From: Schaalia vaccimaxillae DSM 15804
GTDB taxonomy: Bacteria > Actinomycetota > Actinomycetes > Actinomycetales > Actinomycetaceae
Assembly: GCF_000420425.1 (NCBI RefSeq)
Contig: NZ_ATUX01000007.1
Location: forward strand, 124,001-188,000
Direction: 5' to 3'
DNA: 64,000 nucleotides
The translations under genes and the position numbers were made by a program. Positions 1-8,849 of the stretch are shown piece after piece. The number at the start of each line of letters is the position of its first letter. Position 1 is the stretch's first letter. The notes beneath the pieces are model-generated. The model was not told the origin of the DNA. It searched no databases and saw only the letters and a list, made by a program, of their open reading frames with translations.

Positions 1-990
1 TTCCAAGCACTTTTAGCCGCCTACTCCCAACGTTACAACGAACGAATTAACGGTGTCCGTGACGATTCGGTGCGATGCGCCGCCGATCTGCGCAATGCCC
101 TGCACATTGAGGCAGAGAACCTCAGAGACAACCCGAATACCGCAAGCGTAGAAAATATCGCAGACTTGGAGTCTTTCTCATCAAGAGATATCGGCTATCT
201 TGCTCAAGCAATCGCGAACATGGACCCCTACGACGTTCGACAAGGCGGCATCGGCGACTGCTACTACCTTGCGTCTTTAATTTCGATGATGAACTCAGAG
301 GAAGGGAAGCGTTTTCTTCAAAGCTGCATTGAACCCCACTACGGGCCGAATGGAAATATCGACGGCTACTACGTGACGATTTATGACGATCCGACAAACC
401 CGAACCCCGATGGCGCCGACGTCGTCCTAGTCACAAGCTATTACCCGAGGGGGACACTCAATGCCAGTGGCAAAGCGCCGTCCGTTGCCTCACTGTTCGA
501 GGTCGCGTATGCGCAGGGCCGTCACCACGGCACTGGTAGTTCTACGTTGTGGCGTGATGGGATTAGTGGAGGGTTCGGTTCTGAAGCGATGGAGGATCTG
601 ACTGGAGTCCCATCGACCAGGTTTAATCGTCCGATACTTAACCATCATTATTCGCCTGAAGTTCGAGGTGGCGTCACTGAAACACTTGACTCAGGGCGTC
701 CCGTGACCGCCGGAACGGTTAACAGCTCGATCATCAACTCCGATCCGGTACCAGTTACGGCAACATACAGTGATGCGAACGGTCGGCAGAAGGCCGCGCA
801 GGTGGAGATCATTCGATCGCACGAGTATGCAGTGATCCGTGCCGATGACAACTCAATCACTTTGATCAACCCGTGGGGACACAATCCGTCCGCTGGCGGC
901 AATGGTTACGCTCCTTCAGAAATTACCCTCTCGTGGGAAGAGTTCGAAAGAGCTTTCGATTCTATTGACGTGGGAGGCGGTTACCCGTGA
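1..990 (+). CDS. Calpain-like (C2 family) cysteine peptidase domain protein, 5' end outside window
   Basis: The reading frame is open from the first base of the window, so the GTG at 70 is probably internal and the gene starts upstream. Numbered from that GTG, a calpain-type catalytic triad is visible: Cys64 in QGGIGDCYYLA, His251 in SHEYAV and Asn267 in INPWG. Calpain-family peptidases are cytosolic in eukaryotes; in bacteria this fold is often a C-terminal domain of larger secreted or polymorphic-toxin proteins. The residues before the domain are hydrophilic and helical-looking. The stop overlaps the start of the next small gene (GTGA), so the two are translationally coupled. Peptidase fold and triad are seen in the sequence; a toxin or effector role is inference, and the N-terminal domains that would settle it are missing. 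Confidence 0.8.
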   Translation, partial: FQALLAAYSQRYNERINGVRDDSVRCAADLRNALHIEAENLRDNPNTASVENIADLESFSSRDIGYLAQAIANMDPYDVRQGGIGDCYYLASLISMMNSEEGKRFLQSCIEPHYGPNGNIDGYYVTIYDDPTNPNPDGADVVLVTSYYPRGTLNASGKAPSVASLFEVAYAQGRHHGTGSSTLWRDGISGGFGSEAMEDLTGVPSTRFNRPILNHHYSPEVRGGVTETLDSGRPVTAGTVNSSIINSDPVPVTATYSDANGRQKAAQVEIIRSHEYAVIRADDNSITLINPWGHNPSAGGNGYAPSEITLSWEEFERAFDSIDVGGGYP

Positions 991-1424
991 GGCGTTGGTT
1001 CGTCATTGTCGCAGTTGCCGTCATGTTCATCGCGTTATGTGGCTTGTATCTGTCAACACAAGTCGGGTGGAAATCAATGTCGAGGAGGACTGAAATGGAT
1101 TGCTCAACCGGTCGCGTCATTACGATTCAGGAGACGACTGTTTTTCGTCCAACTACCGATCCTTTCCCAGCGTACTCAGTACGAGGCGTCAAAATTAGAG
1201 TCGGAGTCGAGTCTGCAACGCTCGAGGGCGGATATATGCAGGACGCCAATGTTCCGCAGGTCTACATCAGTCAGGAACTGGTAGTCGGTGAATCTGTCAC
1301 TCATCGTGGGGTAGGTACTTTCACCCTCATGCAATCTGAGCCGAGCATCTTTTCTTTTGCGTCGGGTTCGGGTGGAACAGCGACGTTTTGCTTTACGCCC
1401 GATCCAACGCTCGACGAGCAGTAA
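987..1424 (+). CDS. Small membrane-anchored protein coupled to the calpain-like gene
   Basis: This is a 145-residue protein. Its N-terminus is a single hydrophobic segment (about residues 4-24, after MRRW), followed by a mostly beta-type extracytoplasmic domain rich in Thr, Val and Gly. The segment ends in AVMFIALCGLYLS and lacks a clear lipobox, so a membrane anchor is more likely than a lipoprotein signal. It starts at a GTG that overlaps the upstream stop by four bases, which gives tight coupling to the peptidase gene. I recognise no family. Position and topology would suit an immunity or partner protein for the calpain-like product, or a small exported protein of unknown role. Confidence 0.65.
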   Translation: MRRWFVIVAVAVMFIALCGLYLSTQVGWKSMSRRTEMDCSTGRVITIQETTVFRPTTDPFPAYSVRGVKIRVGVESATLEGGYMQDANVPQVYISQELVVGESVTHRGVGTFTLMQSEPSIFSFASGSGGTATFCFTPDPTLDEQ

Positions 1425-1649
1425 ATACTTAGCGACTGTCAACGCCTGAGGCATCAGAGGAAGATCGTTTAATTCTTTGGCGAAGGCTTTGCGTTTTGTT
1501 GAGGTCTGCCAAACGGTGTCCGCCACGTGACCAGTCGCACGAATGGCTCCAAATAAGGGGTTTCAGCGTCCAGCAGTCGATCTTCTCGCGCCCTTTGTGT
1601 GGCTTGCTCATAGTCTGGTTGAGTATTTGACAACCAGGAGGACCACACA

Positions 1650-3521
1650 ATGAGCCGTCAGCTTCGCTCTGCGACTTCCACTCAGGGACGCAATATGGCA
1701 GGGGCCCGCGCCCTATGGCGAGCCACCGGCATGGGAGACAACGACTTCGGCAAACCCATCATCGCCGTTGTCAATTCCTTCACCGAGTTCGTCCCCGGAC
1801 ACGTCCACCTGCGTGACGTCGGCAAACTCGTTGCCGACGCAATTGTCGAGGCCGGCGGCGTCGCCAAAGAAATGAACACTATTGCCGTCGATGACGGCAT
1901 CGCCATGGGACACAGTGGCATGCTCTACTCGCTGCCCAGCCGCGAAGTCATTGCCGATTCTGTGGAGTACATGGTCAATGCCCACTGCGCCGACGCCATG
2001 GTGTGTATTTCCAACTGTGACAAGATCACGCCCGGTATGCTCATCGCTGCCATGAGGCTGAACATTCCCGCCGTCTTCGTTTCCGGTGGCCCGATGGAAG
2101 CTGGCAAGAACATCGATATATCGGCCATCGTGGGGCCGGCAACGACCGGACATGGCAACCTCATTACCGTCATGAATGCGACCGCCAACGACGACGTTTC
2201 GGACGAAACACTGTTGGCCATTGAACGCCTGGCGTGCCCGACGTGTGGTTCCTGCTCGGGAATGTTCACCGCCAACTCGATGAATTGCTTGACTGAAGCT
2301 CTCGGCCTCTCTCTGCCCGGCAACGGCTCGACCTTGGCAACCCACTCTGACCGCCGCAACCTTTTTGTTCAAGCCGGGCACACCATCGTTGACCTGTGCC
2401 GTCGCTACTACGAGGACGAGGACGACTCAGTTGCTCCTCGCGGCATCGCCACGAAGGATGCTTTCTGGAATGCCATGACCCTGGACATGGCGATGGGTGG
2501 CTCGTCCAACACGGTTCTGCACCTGTTGGCTGTTGCCCACGAGGGCGGCGTGGACTTCGACCTCGAAGATATTGCTGAACTTGGTCGCACGGTGCCGTGC
2601 CTGTCGAAGGTGGCTCCCAACCATAATGACTACCACATGGAGGACGTCCACCGTGCCGGCGGAATCCCGCGCCTGCTGGGAGAACTGGATAGGTCCGGAT
2701 TCTTGCGCCACACGGTGCACTCGGTCCACTCCAACGACCTTGCTTCCTGGCTGGCCCAGTGGGATCCCAAGTCTGAAACTGCCAGCGCTGAAGCGATGCA
2801 ACTGTGGTCGGCAGCTCCAGGTAATGTCCGTACCACTGAGGCATTCTCGACATCGAATCGTTGGAAAGAACTTGACTTGGACGGGGAGGGTGGCTGCATC
2901 CGCGACGTCGAACACGCCTACACCGCCAACGGCGGCCTGACCGTGCTCTTTGGCAATCTTGCCCCCGAGGGCGCAATCATCAAGTCAGCGGGAATTGATC
3001 CTGAGCTCTTCCACTTCGAGGGGCGTGCGCGTGTCATGGAATCCCAAGAAGAAGCCATCGACCGCATCCTCGACAAGACGGTTGAAGCCGGCGACGTCGT
3101 CGTCATCCGCTATGAGGGTCCGGCGGGTGGTCCCGGCATGCAAGAAATGCTCTATCCCACGTCCTTCCTCAAGGGGCGAGGCCTGGGTAAGGCCTGCGCA
3201 CTCATCACCGACGGGCGTTTTTCTGGAGGAACCTCCGGCATTTCCGTTGGGCACATTTCCCCGGAGGCCGCCGATGGTGGTCTCATCGGACTTGTCGAGG
3301 ACGGCGACCGCATCATCATTGATGTCAACGAGTCGGTTCTTCGCCTTGACGTCAGTGACGAAGAGATCGAGCGCCGCCGAGCAGCCCAAGAAGCTCGTGA
3401 ACACCCTTGGACGCCGAAGAATCGTGACCGTCAGGTCTCGCCAGCTCTCCAGTTGTACGCTGCGACCGCGATGTCCGCGTCGAAGGGAGCCGCGCGCGAC
3501 GTGACACGTGTGCTGCGCTAA
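1650..3521 (+). CDS. ilvD: Dihydroxy-acid dehydratase
   Basis: IlvD dehydrates 2,3-dihydroxy-3-methylbutanoate and -pentanoate to the 2-oxo acids in valine, leucine and isoleucine synthesis; it is a cytosolic Fe-S enzyme. The 623-residue product has the family length (E. coli about 616). Visible signatures are the cluster and Mg-site motif CISNCDK (Cys119, Cys123, Lys125), the [10 protein letters not shown] motif (Cys196, Cys199, Cys202), the GPAGGPGM loop and the C-terminal DGRFSGG motif. The start ATG follows an AGGAGG ribosome site at 1636-1641 with ideal spacing. cimA lies 68 bases downstream on the same strand, so the two are probably one branched-chain amino acid unit. I saw no obvious leader peptide in the 225 bases upstream. 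Confidence 0.97.
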   Translation: MSRQLRSATSTQGRNMAGARALWRATGMGDNDFGKPIIAVVNSFTEFVPGHVHLRDVGKLVADAIVEAGGVAKEMNTIAVDDGIAMGHSGMLYSLPSREVIADSVEYMVNAHCADAMVCISNCDKITPGMLIAAMRLNIPAVFVSGGPMEAGKNIDISAIVGPATTGHGNLITVMNATANDDVSDETLLAIERLACPTCGSCSGMFTANSMNCLTEALGLSLPGNGSTLATHSDRRNLFVQAGHTIVDLCRRYYEDEDDSVAPRGIATKDAFWNAMTLDMAMGGSSNTVLHLLAVAHEGGVDFDLEDIAELGRTVPCLSKVAPNHNDYHMEDVHRAGGIPRLLGELDRSGFLRHTVHSVHSNDLASWLAQWDPKSETASAEAMQLWSAAPGNVRTTEAFSTSNRWKELDLDGEGGCIRDVEHAYTANGGLTVLFGNLAPEGAIIKSAGIDPELFHFEGRARVMESQEEAIDRILDKTVEAGDVVVIRYEGPAGGPGMQEMLYPTSFLKGRGLGKACALITDGRFSGGTSGISVGHISPEAADGGLIGLVEDGDRIIIDVNESVLRLDVSDEEIERRRAAQEAREHPWTPKNRDRQVSPALQLYAATAMSASKGAARDVTRVLR

Positions 3522-3589
3522 CGAGGCGCGTCCTCGTTTCGGCGCCCAACTGAGCCAGACAGCCGAGCTGCCTTGACGTAGGAGGATAC

Positions 3590-5206
3590 ATGGCAGAACA
3601 CGTGGCCCTCTATGACACGACGCTGCGAGATGGTGCCCAACAGGAAGGTATCTCCCTGTCGGTCGCCGACAAATTGGCAGCCCTGCCGATCTTGGACGAG
3701 CTTGGCGTGGACTACATCGAAGGCGGATGGCCTGGCGCTATCCCGAAAGACACCGTGTTCTTTGAACGGGCTAGCCGCGTGACGCTCGAAAATGCCAAGC
3801 TCGTTGCTTTCGGTGCTACCGCCAAAGCTGGGGTGCCAGCCGACCAGGATCCTCAGGTCCTGGCGCTGCTGGGCAGCGGTGCGCCCGCGGTCGCCCTCGT
3901 CGCAAAAGCTGACCCGCGCCACGTCACGCGCGCGCTGCGAACTACCTTGGATGAGAACCTGCGGATGGTGCGTGACACCGTCGAGTTCTTAACAGCCGAG
4001 GGAATTGAGGTCATGGTCGACCTCGAACACTATTTCGACGGACTCGAAGCCGATCCAAAATATAGCCTCGATGTGCTACTTGAAGCTGCGCGGGCGGGTG
4101 CGCGCGCAGTCATTCCTTGCGATACCAATGGAGGCAATCTTCCCAGCCAAATAGGGCAGTGGGTCGGGCAAGCGCGCAGCGCCCTCGACGAAACAGGCTG
4201 TACTCAGACGGTATTGGGGATCCACACGCACAATGACACCGGGTGCGCGGTGGCCAATGCGGTTGCCGCAGTTGAAAACGGTGCCCGCCAAGTCCAAGGA
4301 ACCGTTAACGGGTATGGCGAGCGAACCGGCAACGCCAACCTGCTGACCTGCGCGGCCAACTTGCAGCTCAAGCTCGGATACGACGTCATCTCCGAAGACT
4401 CCTTGTCACTTTTGGATTCGGTGTCGCGCCGCATTGGTGAAATCGTCAATATTTCGCCCTTTGCGCGCGAACCGTATGTCGGCTCGTCAGCTTTTGCCCA
4501 CAAGGCTGGGTTACATGCTTCGGCTATTCGCATCGACCCTGATCTCTACCAGCACATCGACCCGAGCCTGGTGGGTAACGGAATGCGGATGTTGGTGTCT
4601 GAGATGGCGGGCAAATCCTCGATCGAACTCAAAGCCCAGGAACTTGGTCTGGACCTGTCCCACACTCCCGATGCCGCGAAGAGGCTGGCTTCGCGCGTCA
4701 AAGAACGCGAAGCCCAGGGCTACACCTACGACGCGGCAGACGCGTCATTCGAACTGCTGGCTCTTGAGGAACTTGGCCGATTGCCCAGGTTTGTGCGCGT
4801 TGAATCCTGGAAAGTCACCTCCCAGGAAATTGCCGAAGTCCAAGGCGAGCCTTTTACTCAGACAGAGGCTACCGTCAAGATCCACACTGATCGCAGGCAC
4901 ATTCGCACAGCCGAGGGCAACGGTCCTGTTCACGCCCTCGACCGGGCTCTACGCCACGTCATGACCCGCGACTACCCGGTGTGCGCAAACTTTGAACTCA
5001 CCGACTTTAAAGTCCGCATTCTTGACGAGGAACGCGGCGGTACCGATGCTTCGATCCGAGTGCTTATTCAGACGACCGACGGCAAGAAAACCTGGAACAC
5101 CGTGGGGATTGGCACTGACGTAATCGAAGCATCCTGGGAGGCTCTGTTTGAGGCTTACTGGTGGGGTCTGTTGCATTCGGGTGCGCAGCCCTTGCTGAGG
5201 GAATAG
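3590..5206 (+). CDS. cimA: Citramalate synthase
   Basis: This enzyme condenses pyruvate with acetyl-CoA to (R)-citramalate, the entry to the threonine-independent route to 2-oxobutyrate and isoleucine. The 538-residue protein has an HMGL-like TIM barrel that opens with YDTTLRDGAQQEG and carries the metal-binding motif HTHNDTG and the GYGERTGNANL motif. A C-terminal LeuA dimer/regulatory domain (about residues 390-530) follows. The N-terminal sequence IEGGWPGAIPKD and the length fit the CimA type better than 2-isopropylmalate synthase. The start ATG follows a GTAGGAGG site. Its neighbour ilvD and the distant leuCD supply the other steps. The C-terminal domain implies feedback inhibition by isoleucine, known for the family but not shown here. 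Confidence 0.93.
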   Translation: MAEHVALYDTTLRDGAQQEGISLSVADKLAALPILDELGVDYIEGGWPGAIPKDTVFFERASRVTLENAKLVAFGATAKAGVPADQDPQVLALLGSGAPAVALVAKADPRHVTRALRTTLDENLRMVRDTVEFLTAEGIEVMVDLEHYFDGLEADPKYSLDVLLEAARAGARAVIPCDTNGGNLPSQIGQWVGQARSALDETGCTQTVLGIHTHNDTGCAVANAVAAVENGARQVQGTVNGYGERTGNANLLTCAANLQLKLGYDVISEDSLSLLDSVSRRIGEIVNISPFAREPYVGSSAFAHKAGLHASAIRIDPDLYQHIDPSLVGNGMRMLVSEMAGKSSIELKAQELGLDLSHTPDAAKRLASRVKEREAQGYTYDAADASFELLALEELGRLPRFVRVESWKVTSQEIAEVQGEPFTQTEATVKIHTDRRHIRTAEGNGPVHALDRALRHVMTRDYPVCANFELTDFKVRILDEERGGTDASIRVLIQTTDGKKTWNTVGIGTDVIEASWEALFEAYWWGLLHSGAQPLLRE

Positions 5207-5319
5207 AAGAGTTCGGTTCAATCGCGGGTTGAGGCGGAAGCATACCGTGCAAACGGGCCTGGCTTTGCGCCGCGTCGTTGCGTTTGTCGTTCTTTGCGAG
5301 TGCGGGAGACAATGCAGGC

Positions 5320-6369
5320 ATGCATGGTGAATACAAGGTCCCCGGTGGCAAGCTCGTCGTTGTTGATTTAGAAGTCGACCAGGATGCGCTTGCGGAGGTC
5401 AAGATTTCCGGGGACTTCTTCCTTGACCCTGACGATGCTCTCTTCCGCATGAGGGCTGCTCTTGAAGGAGCCCCAGTTTCATCTTCTGCTAAAGACTTAG
5501 CTCAACGGGTTGCCTCCGTCCTTGACGATACCGACACCCTGATGGGCATTACCCCGGATGCGATCGGTATTGCTGTACGTCGCGCGCTGGGGGCTGCACT
5601 GTCCTGGGAAGACATTGATTTCGAGGTCATCCACGGTCCTGTGGTGGATCCAATGATTAACGTCGCTATGGATGAAACCCTTGTTGAAGATGTTGCAGCC
5701 GGCAGGCGCAAACCTTTTATGCGCCTGTGGGAATGGGACCGCCCGCAAGTCGTCATCGGCTCTTTCCAGTCGTATCAGAATGAAATCCAGCCCGAGGGCC
5801 GTGACCGCCACGGCATCACGGTGTCGCGTCGCGTGACCGGCGGGGGAGCGATGTTCATGGAGCCGGGCAACTGCGTGACCTACTCATTGGTTATTCCTAC
5901 GGCCCTTGTTGAGGGAATGAGTTTCGAACAGTCATACCCGTTCCTTGACCAGTGGGTCATGGAGGTCCTGGTTGAATTGGGCATCAAAGCGAAGTACATT
6001 CCCCTCAATGACATTGCCTCCGAGCTTGGCAAGATCGGCGGGGCCGCACAAAAGCGTTGGGCCAACGGCTACATGGTTCATCACGTGACAATGTCCTACG
6101 ACATTGATGCGGTCAAGATGAACGAGGTTTTACGCATCGGTATGGAAAAGCTGCGCGACAAGGGCACGCGGAGCGCAGTTAAGAGGGTTGATCCCATGCG
6201 GTCCCAGACAGGTTTGTCGCGCGAGCAGATCTTGGACACCTTCTACAACTACTTTAAGAAGAAGTACAACGCGACTGACGGGCAGATCACCGAGGCTGAT
6301 ATCGAGGTGGCGCGTGAGCGCTGTGAAACGAAGTTTGCGACGCACGAGTGGGTGCATCGCATTCCGTGA
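5320..6369 (+). CDS. Lipoate-protein ligase A-like protein with N-terminal accessory domain
   Basis: Residues from about 100 onward are a biotin/lipoate A/B ligase catalytic domain, with SRRVTGGGAMFMEPGN and the lysine-containing GKIGGAAQKR motif typical of lipoate ligases. The first 85 or so residues (HGEYKVPGGKLVVV, KISGDFFLDP) match the small accessory domain that E. coli LplA carries at its C-terminus, so the domain order is reversed. An ATG at 5320 with GGGAG upstream is preferred; an in-frame TTG 14 codons earlier would add an unlikely N-terminus. The role would be attaching lipoate or octanoate to oxo-acid dehydrogenase or glycine-cleavage proteins, none of which are in the window. The gene is 350 codons long and follows cimA after 113 bases. 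Confidence 0.85.
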   Translation: MHGEYKVPGGKLVVVDLEVDQDALAEVKISGDFFLDPDDALFRMRAALEGAPVSSSAKDLAQRVASVLDDTDTLMGITPDAIGIAVRRALGAALSWEDIDFEVIHGPVVDPMINVAMDETLVEDVAAGRRKPFMRLWEWDRPQVVIGSFQSYQNEIQPEGRDRHGITVSRRVTGGGAMFMEPGNCVTYSLVIPTALVEGMSFEQSYPFLDQWVMEVLVELGIKAKYIPLNDIASELGKIGGAAQKRWANGYMVHHVTMSYDIDAVKMNEVLRIGMEKLRDKGTRSAVKRVDPMRSQTGLSREQILDTFYNYFKKKYNATDGQITEADIEVARERCETKFATHEWVHRIP

Positions 6370-6467
6370 TCGGTGCGGTGGAGTTGACTAGTTGACGAGT
6401 GCGGCCTTGGCGGCGCGTCGCCTGCGGGTTCTTCTACACTTAATTGTGATCTGCGACATAGGTAATT

Positions 6468-6507
6468 CTGCATTTCCTCCCCTAGACCGTCTGCATTTCC
6501 TCCCCTA
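6468..6507. repeat. Two tandem 17-base direct repeats upstream of the ATPase pseudogene
   Basis: The 17-mer CTGCATTTCCTCCCCTA occurs at 6468-6484 and again at 6491-6507, with a 23-base period (about two helical turns). It lies 50 bases before the start of the DUF4143-type ATPase gene. Two identical copies in phase on the DNA helix suggest a protein-binding site. No function is known to me. Confidence 0.7.
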
Positions 6508-6556
6508 TTGGTTAAACTGATTCCGTGGATACGTTGAAAAACTAGGGAAAAGCTAC

Positions 6557-7789
6557 ATGCCTAGGACGGTCGACAAACAGCTCGCTGCAGGTCTTGGGAT
6601 CAGCGGGGCTATTCTGCTCGAAGGACCCAGGGGCTGTGGCAAGACAATGACCGGCCTCCATCACTCGGCCTCGGCTGTATTCCTTGATGATCTTGCTATC
6701 CAAGAAATGCTGAACGTTGACCCCGGCATAGCTTTGAATGGACAGTCTCCTCGCCTTGTCGATGAATGGCAACTAGAACCCCGGATGTGGAACCTGGTGC
6801 GCCGTCGAGTTGATGCTCTGGACGGATTTGGGCATTTTATCCTCACGGGTTCATCCGTCCCCGACGATGATATGACCCGTCATTTTGGTGCGGCCCGGTT
6901 CTTGCGCATTCACCAACGCACAATGACGTGGTACGAGAAAGACCAGGGCGAGCCGACTGTTTCGCTGGAAGGACTTTTCAATGGCGATTTGGTTGAACCT
7001 ACAACGAACACCTATTAGCTAGACCAAATTATTGCCGCATTACTTACGTCGGGATTCCCTGCGCAAACCAAGCTCAGGCCAGAGGAAGCATCTCAGGTTC
7101 TCACTGCCTATCTCGAGGAAATTGCGAGAACCGACATCCCTCAGATTGGATCAGTTCGCCATGATCCGGTCGTCATTGAACAACTCATTAGATCGCTGGC
7201 ACGTGCCAGTGCATCTGAAGCAACACTTGCAACAATCCGACGTGATCTAGCTCGAGTAGCCCCAGATATCAAAGAACAAACCGTGGCCTCATATATACGA
7301 TTTTTGATGCGCCTTTTTGTTGTTGAAACAATCCCTGCCTGGACCCCTCAGTTGCGCTCGCGTGCACGAATGAGAACATCACGAAAATTCCATCTGGCAG
7401 ATGCTTCGCTTGCGGCCGCAGCGCTTCGCGCAACACCTCAAACTCTGGAGTCCGACCTTCAGACGCTAGGATTCCTCTTCGAATCAGCAGTGATTCATGA
7501 CCTAGCAGTGATGGTTGAAGCCATGGGTGGACGAATCTACCACTACCGAGATTCAAATGGGTACGAAGCGGATGCGATTCTGGAACTTCCAGACGGACGT
7601 TGGGCAGCTATTGAGGTCAAGCTCGGCGGGGGAGCAGTCAAAGAAGGACTCAACGGGTTGGCCTCAGTTGTCGACCAAATTGCTGCACCACAGCCGCCCT
7701 CGTTTGTCGCAGTAATTTCAGGTACTGGAGCGGCTTACAGCGCGGGCCGAGGCGCTGTGACTTTCCCACTCTTGGCTCTCAGGCCTTGA
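6557..7789 (+). pseudogene. AAA/DUF4143-type ATPase interrupted by one in-frame stop
   Basis: The first part (153 codons) has a Walker A motif GPRGCGKT and a VDEWQL Walker B region, then FILTGSS, all typical of the AAA_14 domain of DUF4143 ATPases. The second part resembles the C-terminal DUF4143 domain (LEEIARTDIPQIGS, FESAVIHDLAV, YEADAILEL, AIEVKLGG). Both parts are in the same frame; the only break is a TAG at 7016-7018, after which the frame reads LDQIIAALLTSGFPAQ without loss of sequence. A single base change would restore about 410 codons. The start ATG has a weak AGGGA site. If not read through, the downstream part could only be made from an internal start such as ATG 7310. Family role is unclear; several such ATPases behave like stand-alone or toxin-antitoxin-like genes. 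Confidence 0.85.
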
Positions 7790-7791
7790 AA

Positions 7792-8487
7792 TCAGCGCCT
7801 CTGGCCAAAGATCGCAGTTCCAAGGCGCACGATTGTGGCGCCTTCTGCGATAGCCCATTCCAGGTCGGCTGACATTCCCATCGAAAGCTCTAGGTTGTTC
7901 TCACACAATCCCAGCCGCGCGCAGGTTTGATCTCGCAGGTTACGCAGGTGAGCATAGGAACGACGCACTGACGATTCCTGGGTGGAGTTGAGGCCAACGG
8001 TCATCAAACCGGCCAGCATGAGATGTTGGGACGCGGCGACCGCATCGACGAGGGCGGGTACGTCGCTGGGCTGGCAGCCGTGTTTGGTAACTTCACCTGA
8101 GACATTGACTTCAATAAACACGTCAAGTTGGCGATTGAGTCGTTTGTCGAGGGCTGCGGCCAAGCGCGGTGAATCCAAAGTTTCGAGGGCGTCGATGCAT
8201 GCCAGAGCATGATTGATCTTGTTGGTTTGTAGAGGTCCAATAAGGTGCAGACGTGAGCCAGGAACTGCTCGAATGGCGTCAAGAGTCTCACGAGCTTCTT
8301 GGACGCGGTTATGGCCGAGAAGGATTGGCTGGCCGAGCTGTGAAAGAGCGTGAGCGGCTTGGCGGCATTCATCTGGCGTTCGGGTTTTCACAGCGAGCTC
8401 GAGTTTGGCTGTGTCAGAGCGTCCGGCAGCTGCTGTTGCGTCATCGATGCGCTGGCGGGCAGCTTCAATCGCCTCAAGAATCATCAT
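7792..8487 (-). CDS. yggS: YggS/PLPBP-type pyridoxal-phosphate homeostasis protein
   Basis: The 231-residue product is a single alanine-racemase-like TIM barrel that binds PLP and takes part in vitamin B6 homeostasis; the family has no established enzymatic reaction. Motifs include LLGHNRVQEA, HLIGPLQTNK, IEVNVSGEVTKHG and LSMGMSADLEWAI. The usual AVSK lysine motif appears as AVKTRTPDECR. The start at 8487 is chosen because a GGTAGG site lies nine bases upstream; an in-frame ATG at 8496 is possible, and the longer open frame to 8865 is low-complexity and not protein-like. The gene is usually near cell-division genes in Gram-positives; here it stands alone and convergent with the ATPase remnant. 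Confidence 0.9.
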   Translation of the reverse strand: MMILEAIEAARQRIDDATAAAGRSDTAKLELAVKTRTPDECRQAAHALSQLGQPILLGHNRVQEARETLDAIRAVPGSRLHLIGPLQTNKINHALACIDALETLDSPRLAAALDKRLNRQLDVFIEVNVSGEVTKHGCQPSDVPALVDAVAASQHLMLAGLMTVGLNSTQESSVRRSYAHLRNLRDQTCARLGLCENNLELSMGMSADLEWAIAEGATIVRLGTAIFGQRR

Positions 8488-8505
8488 GCCCGGCATCCTA
8501 CCCCC

Positions 8506-8543
8506 GCGAGGGACGCCCAAAACTTTCGTGAGGGACGCCCAAA
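8506..8543. repeat. Paired 16-base motif GYGAGGGACGCCCAAA
   Basis: Copies are at 8506-8521 (GCGAGGGACGCCCAAA) and 8528-8543 (GTGAGGGACGCCCAAA), spaced 22 bases start to start. A third copy, identical to the first, is at 17460-17475. All lie outside genes. The first copy sits just upstream of the yggS ribosome site, so the pair could be an operator for yggS or a dispersed genomic repeat. Confidence 0.7.
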
Positions 8544-8679
8544 GTGAGGATCTACTGAAAAGCCGGATTTGCGATAGGAAACACCAAGGACGATTTTGTG
8601 TCCTTCGGCGTTTGGTTGGTATTTGACCAAGGAGAAGGCATATTAAGCATCTGGAAGGGGTGGAATCTATCAGGGTTCG

Positions 8680-8715
8680 GTTAAGCGATCGTGCTGAACT
8701 TAACGTTCGCTTAAC
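8680..8715. promoter_or_regulatory. Inverted repeat, candidate operator of the lactonase operon
   Basis: GTTAAGCGA (8680-8688) and its exact reverse complement TCGCTTAAC (8707-8715) flank an 18-base centre. The centre contains a smaller GAAC/GTTC inverted pair. The right arm overlaps the likely -35 box of the downstream operon, the usual placement for a repressor site. The LacI-family gene at 11167 is the obvious candidate regulator; this is inference. Confidence 0.5.
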
Positions 8716-8739
8716 ATCTGTGGTCTCAGTCACCATAAC
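8711..8739 (+). promoter_or_regulatory. Candidate sigma70-type promoter of the lactonase operon
   Basis: TTAACA (8711-8716) and CATAAC (8734-8739) are separated by 17 bases, about 110 bases before the GTG at 8850. The match to the consensus is moderate (five of six and four of six). The position over the inverted repeat supports it. Confidence 0.35.
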
Positions 8740-8849
8740 AAGGTCGAAGTAAACCCTCGTCCGACGAACACGCGAAAGCTGCCACCGACTATCCATCACA
8801 AGGACGAGGCTGACAGTACCGACGACTGACCACGAGCAAAGGAGCTGAC

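Larger units (their letters stand above)
8488..8849. other. Divergent intergenic region (362 bases)
   Basis: This gap separates yggS (leftward) from the lactonase operon (rightward). Next to yggS it holds two copies of a GYGAGGGACGCCCAAA motif. Further right lies an inverted repeat that overlaps a candidate promoter for the operon. I see no additional gene. Confidence 0.7.

Noticed and set aside
1713-2381. Antisense open frame over ilvD
   Set aside because: It is a shadow of ilvD; codon pattern fits the sense gene.
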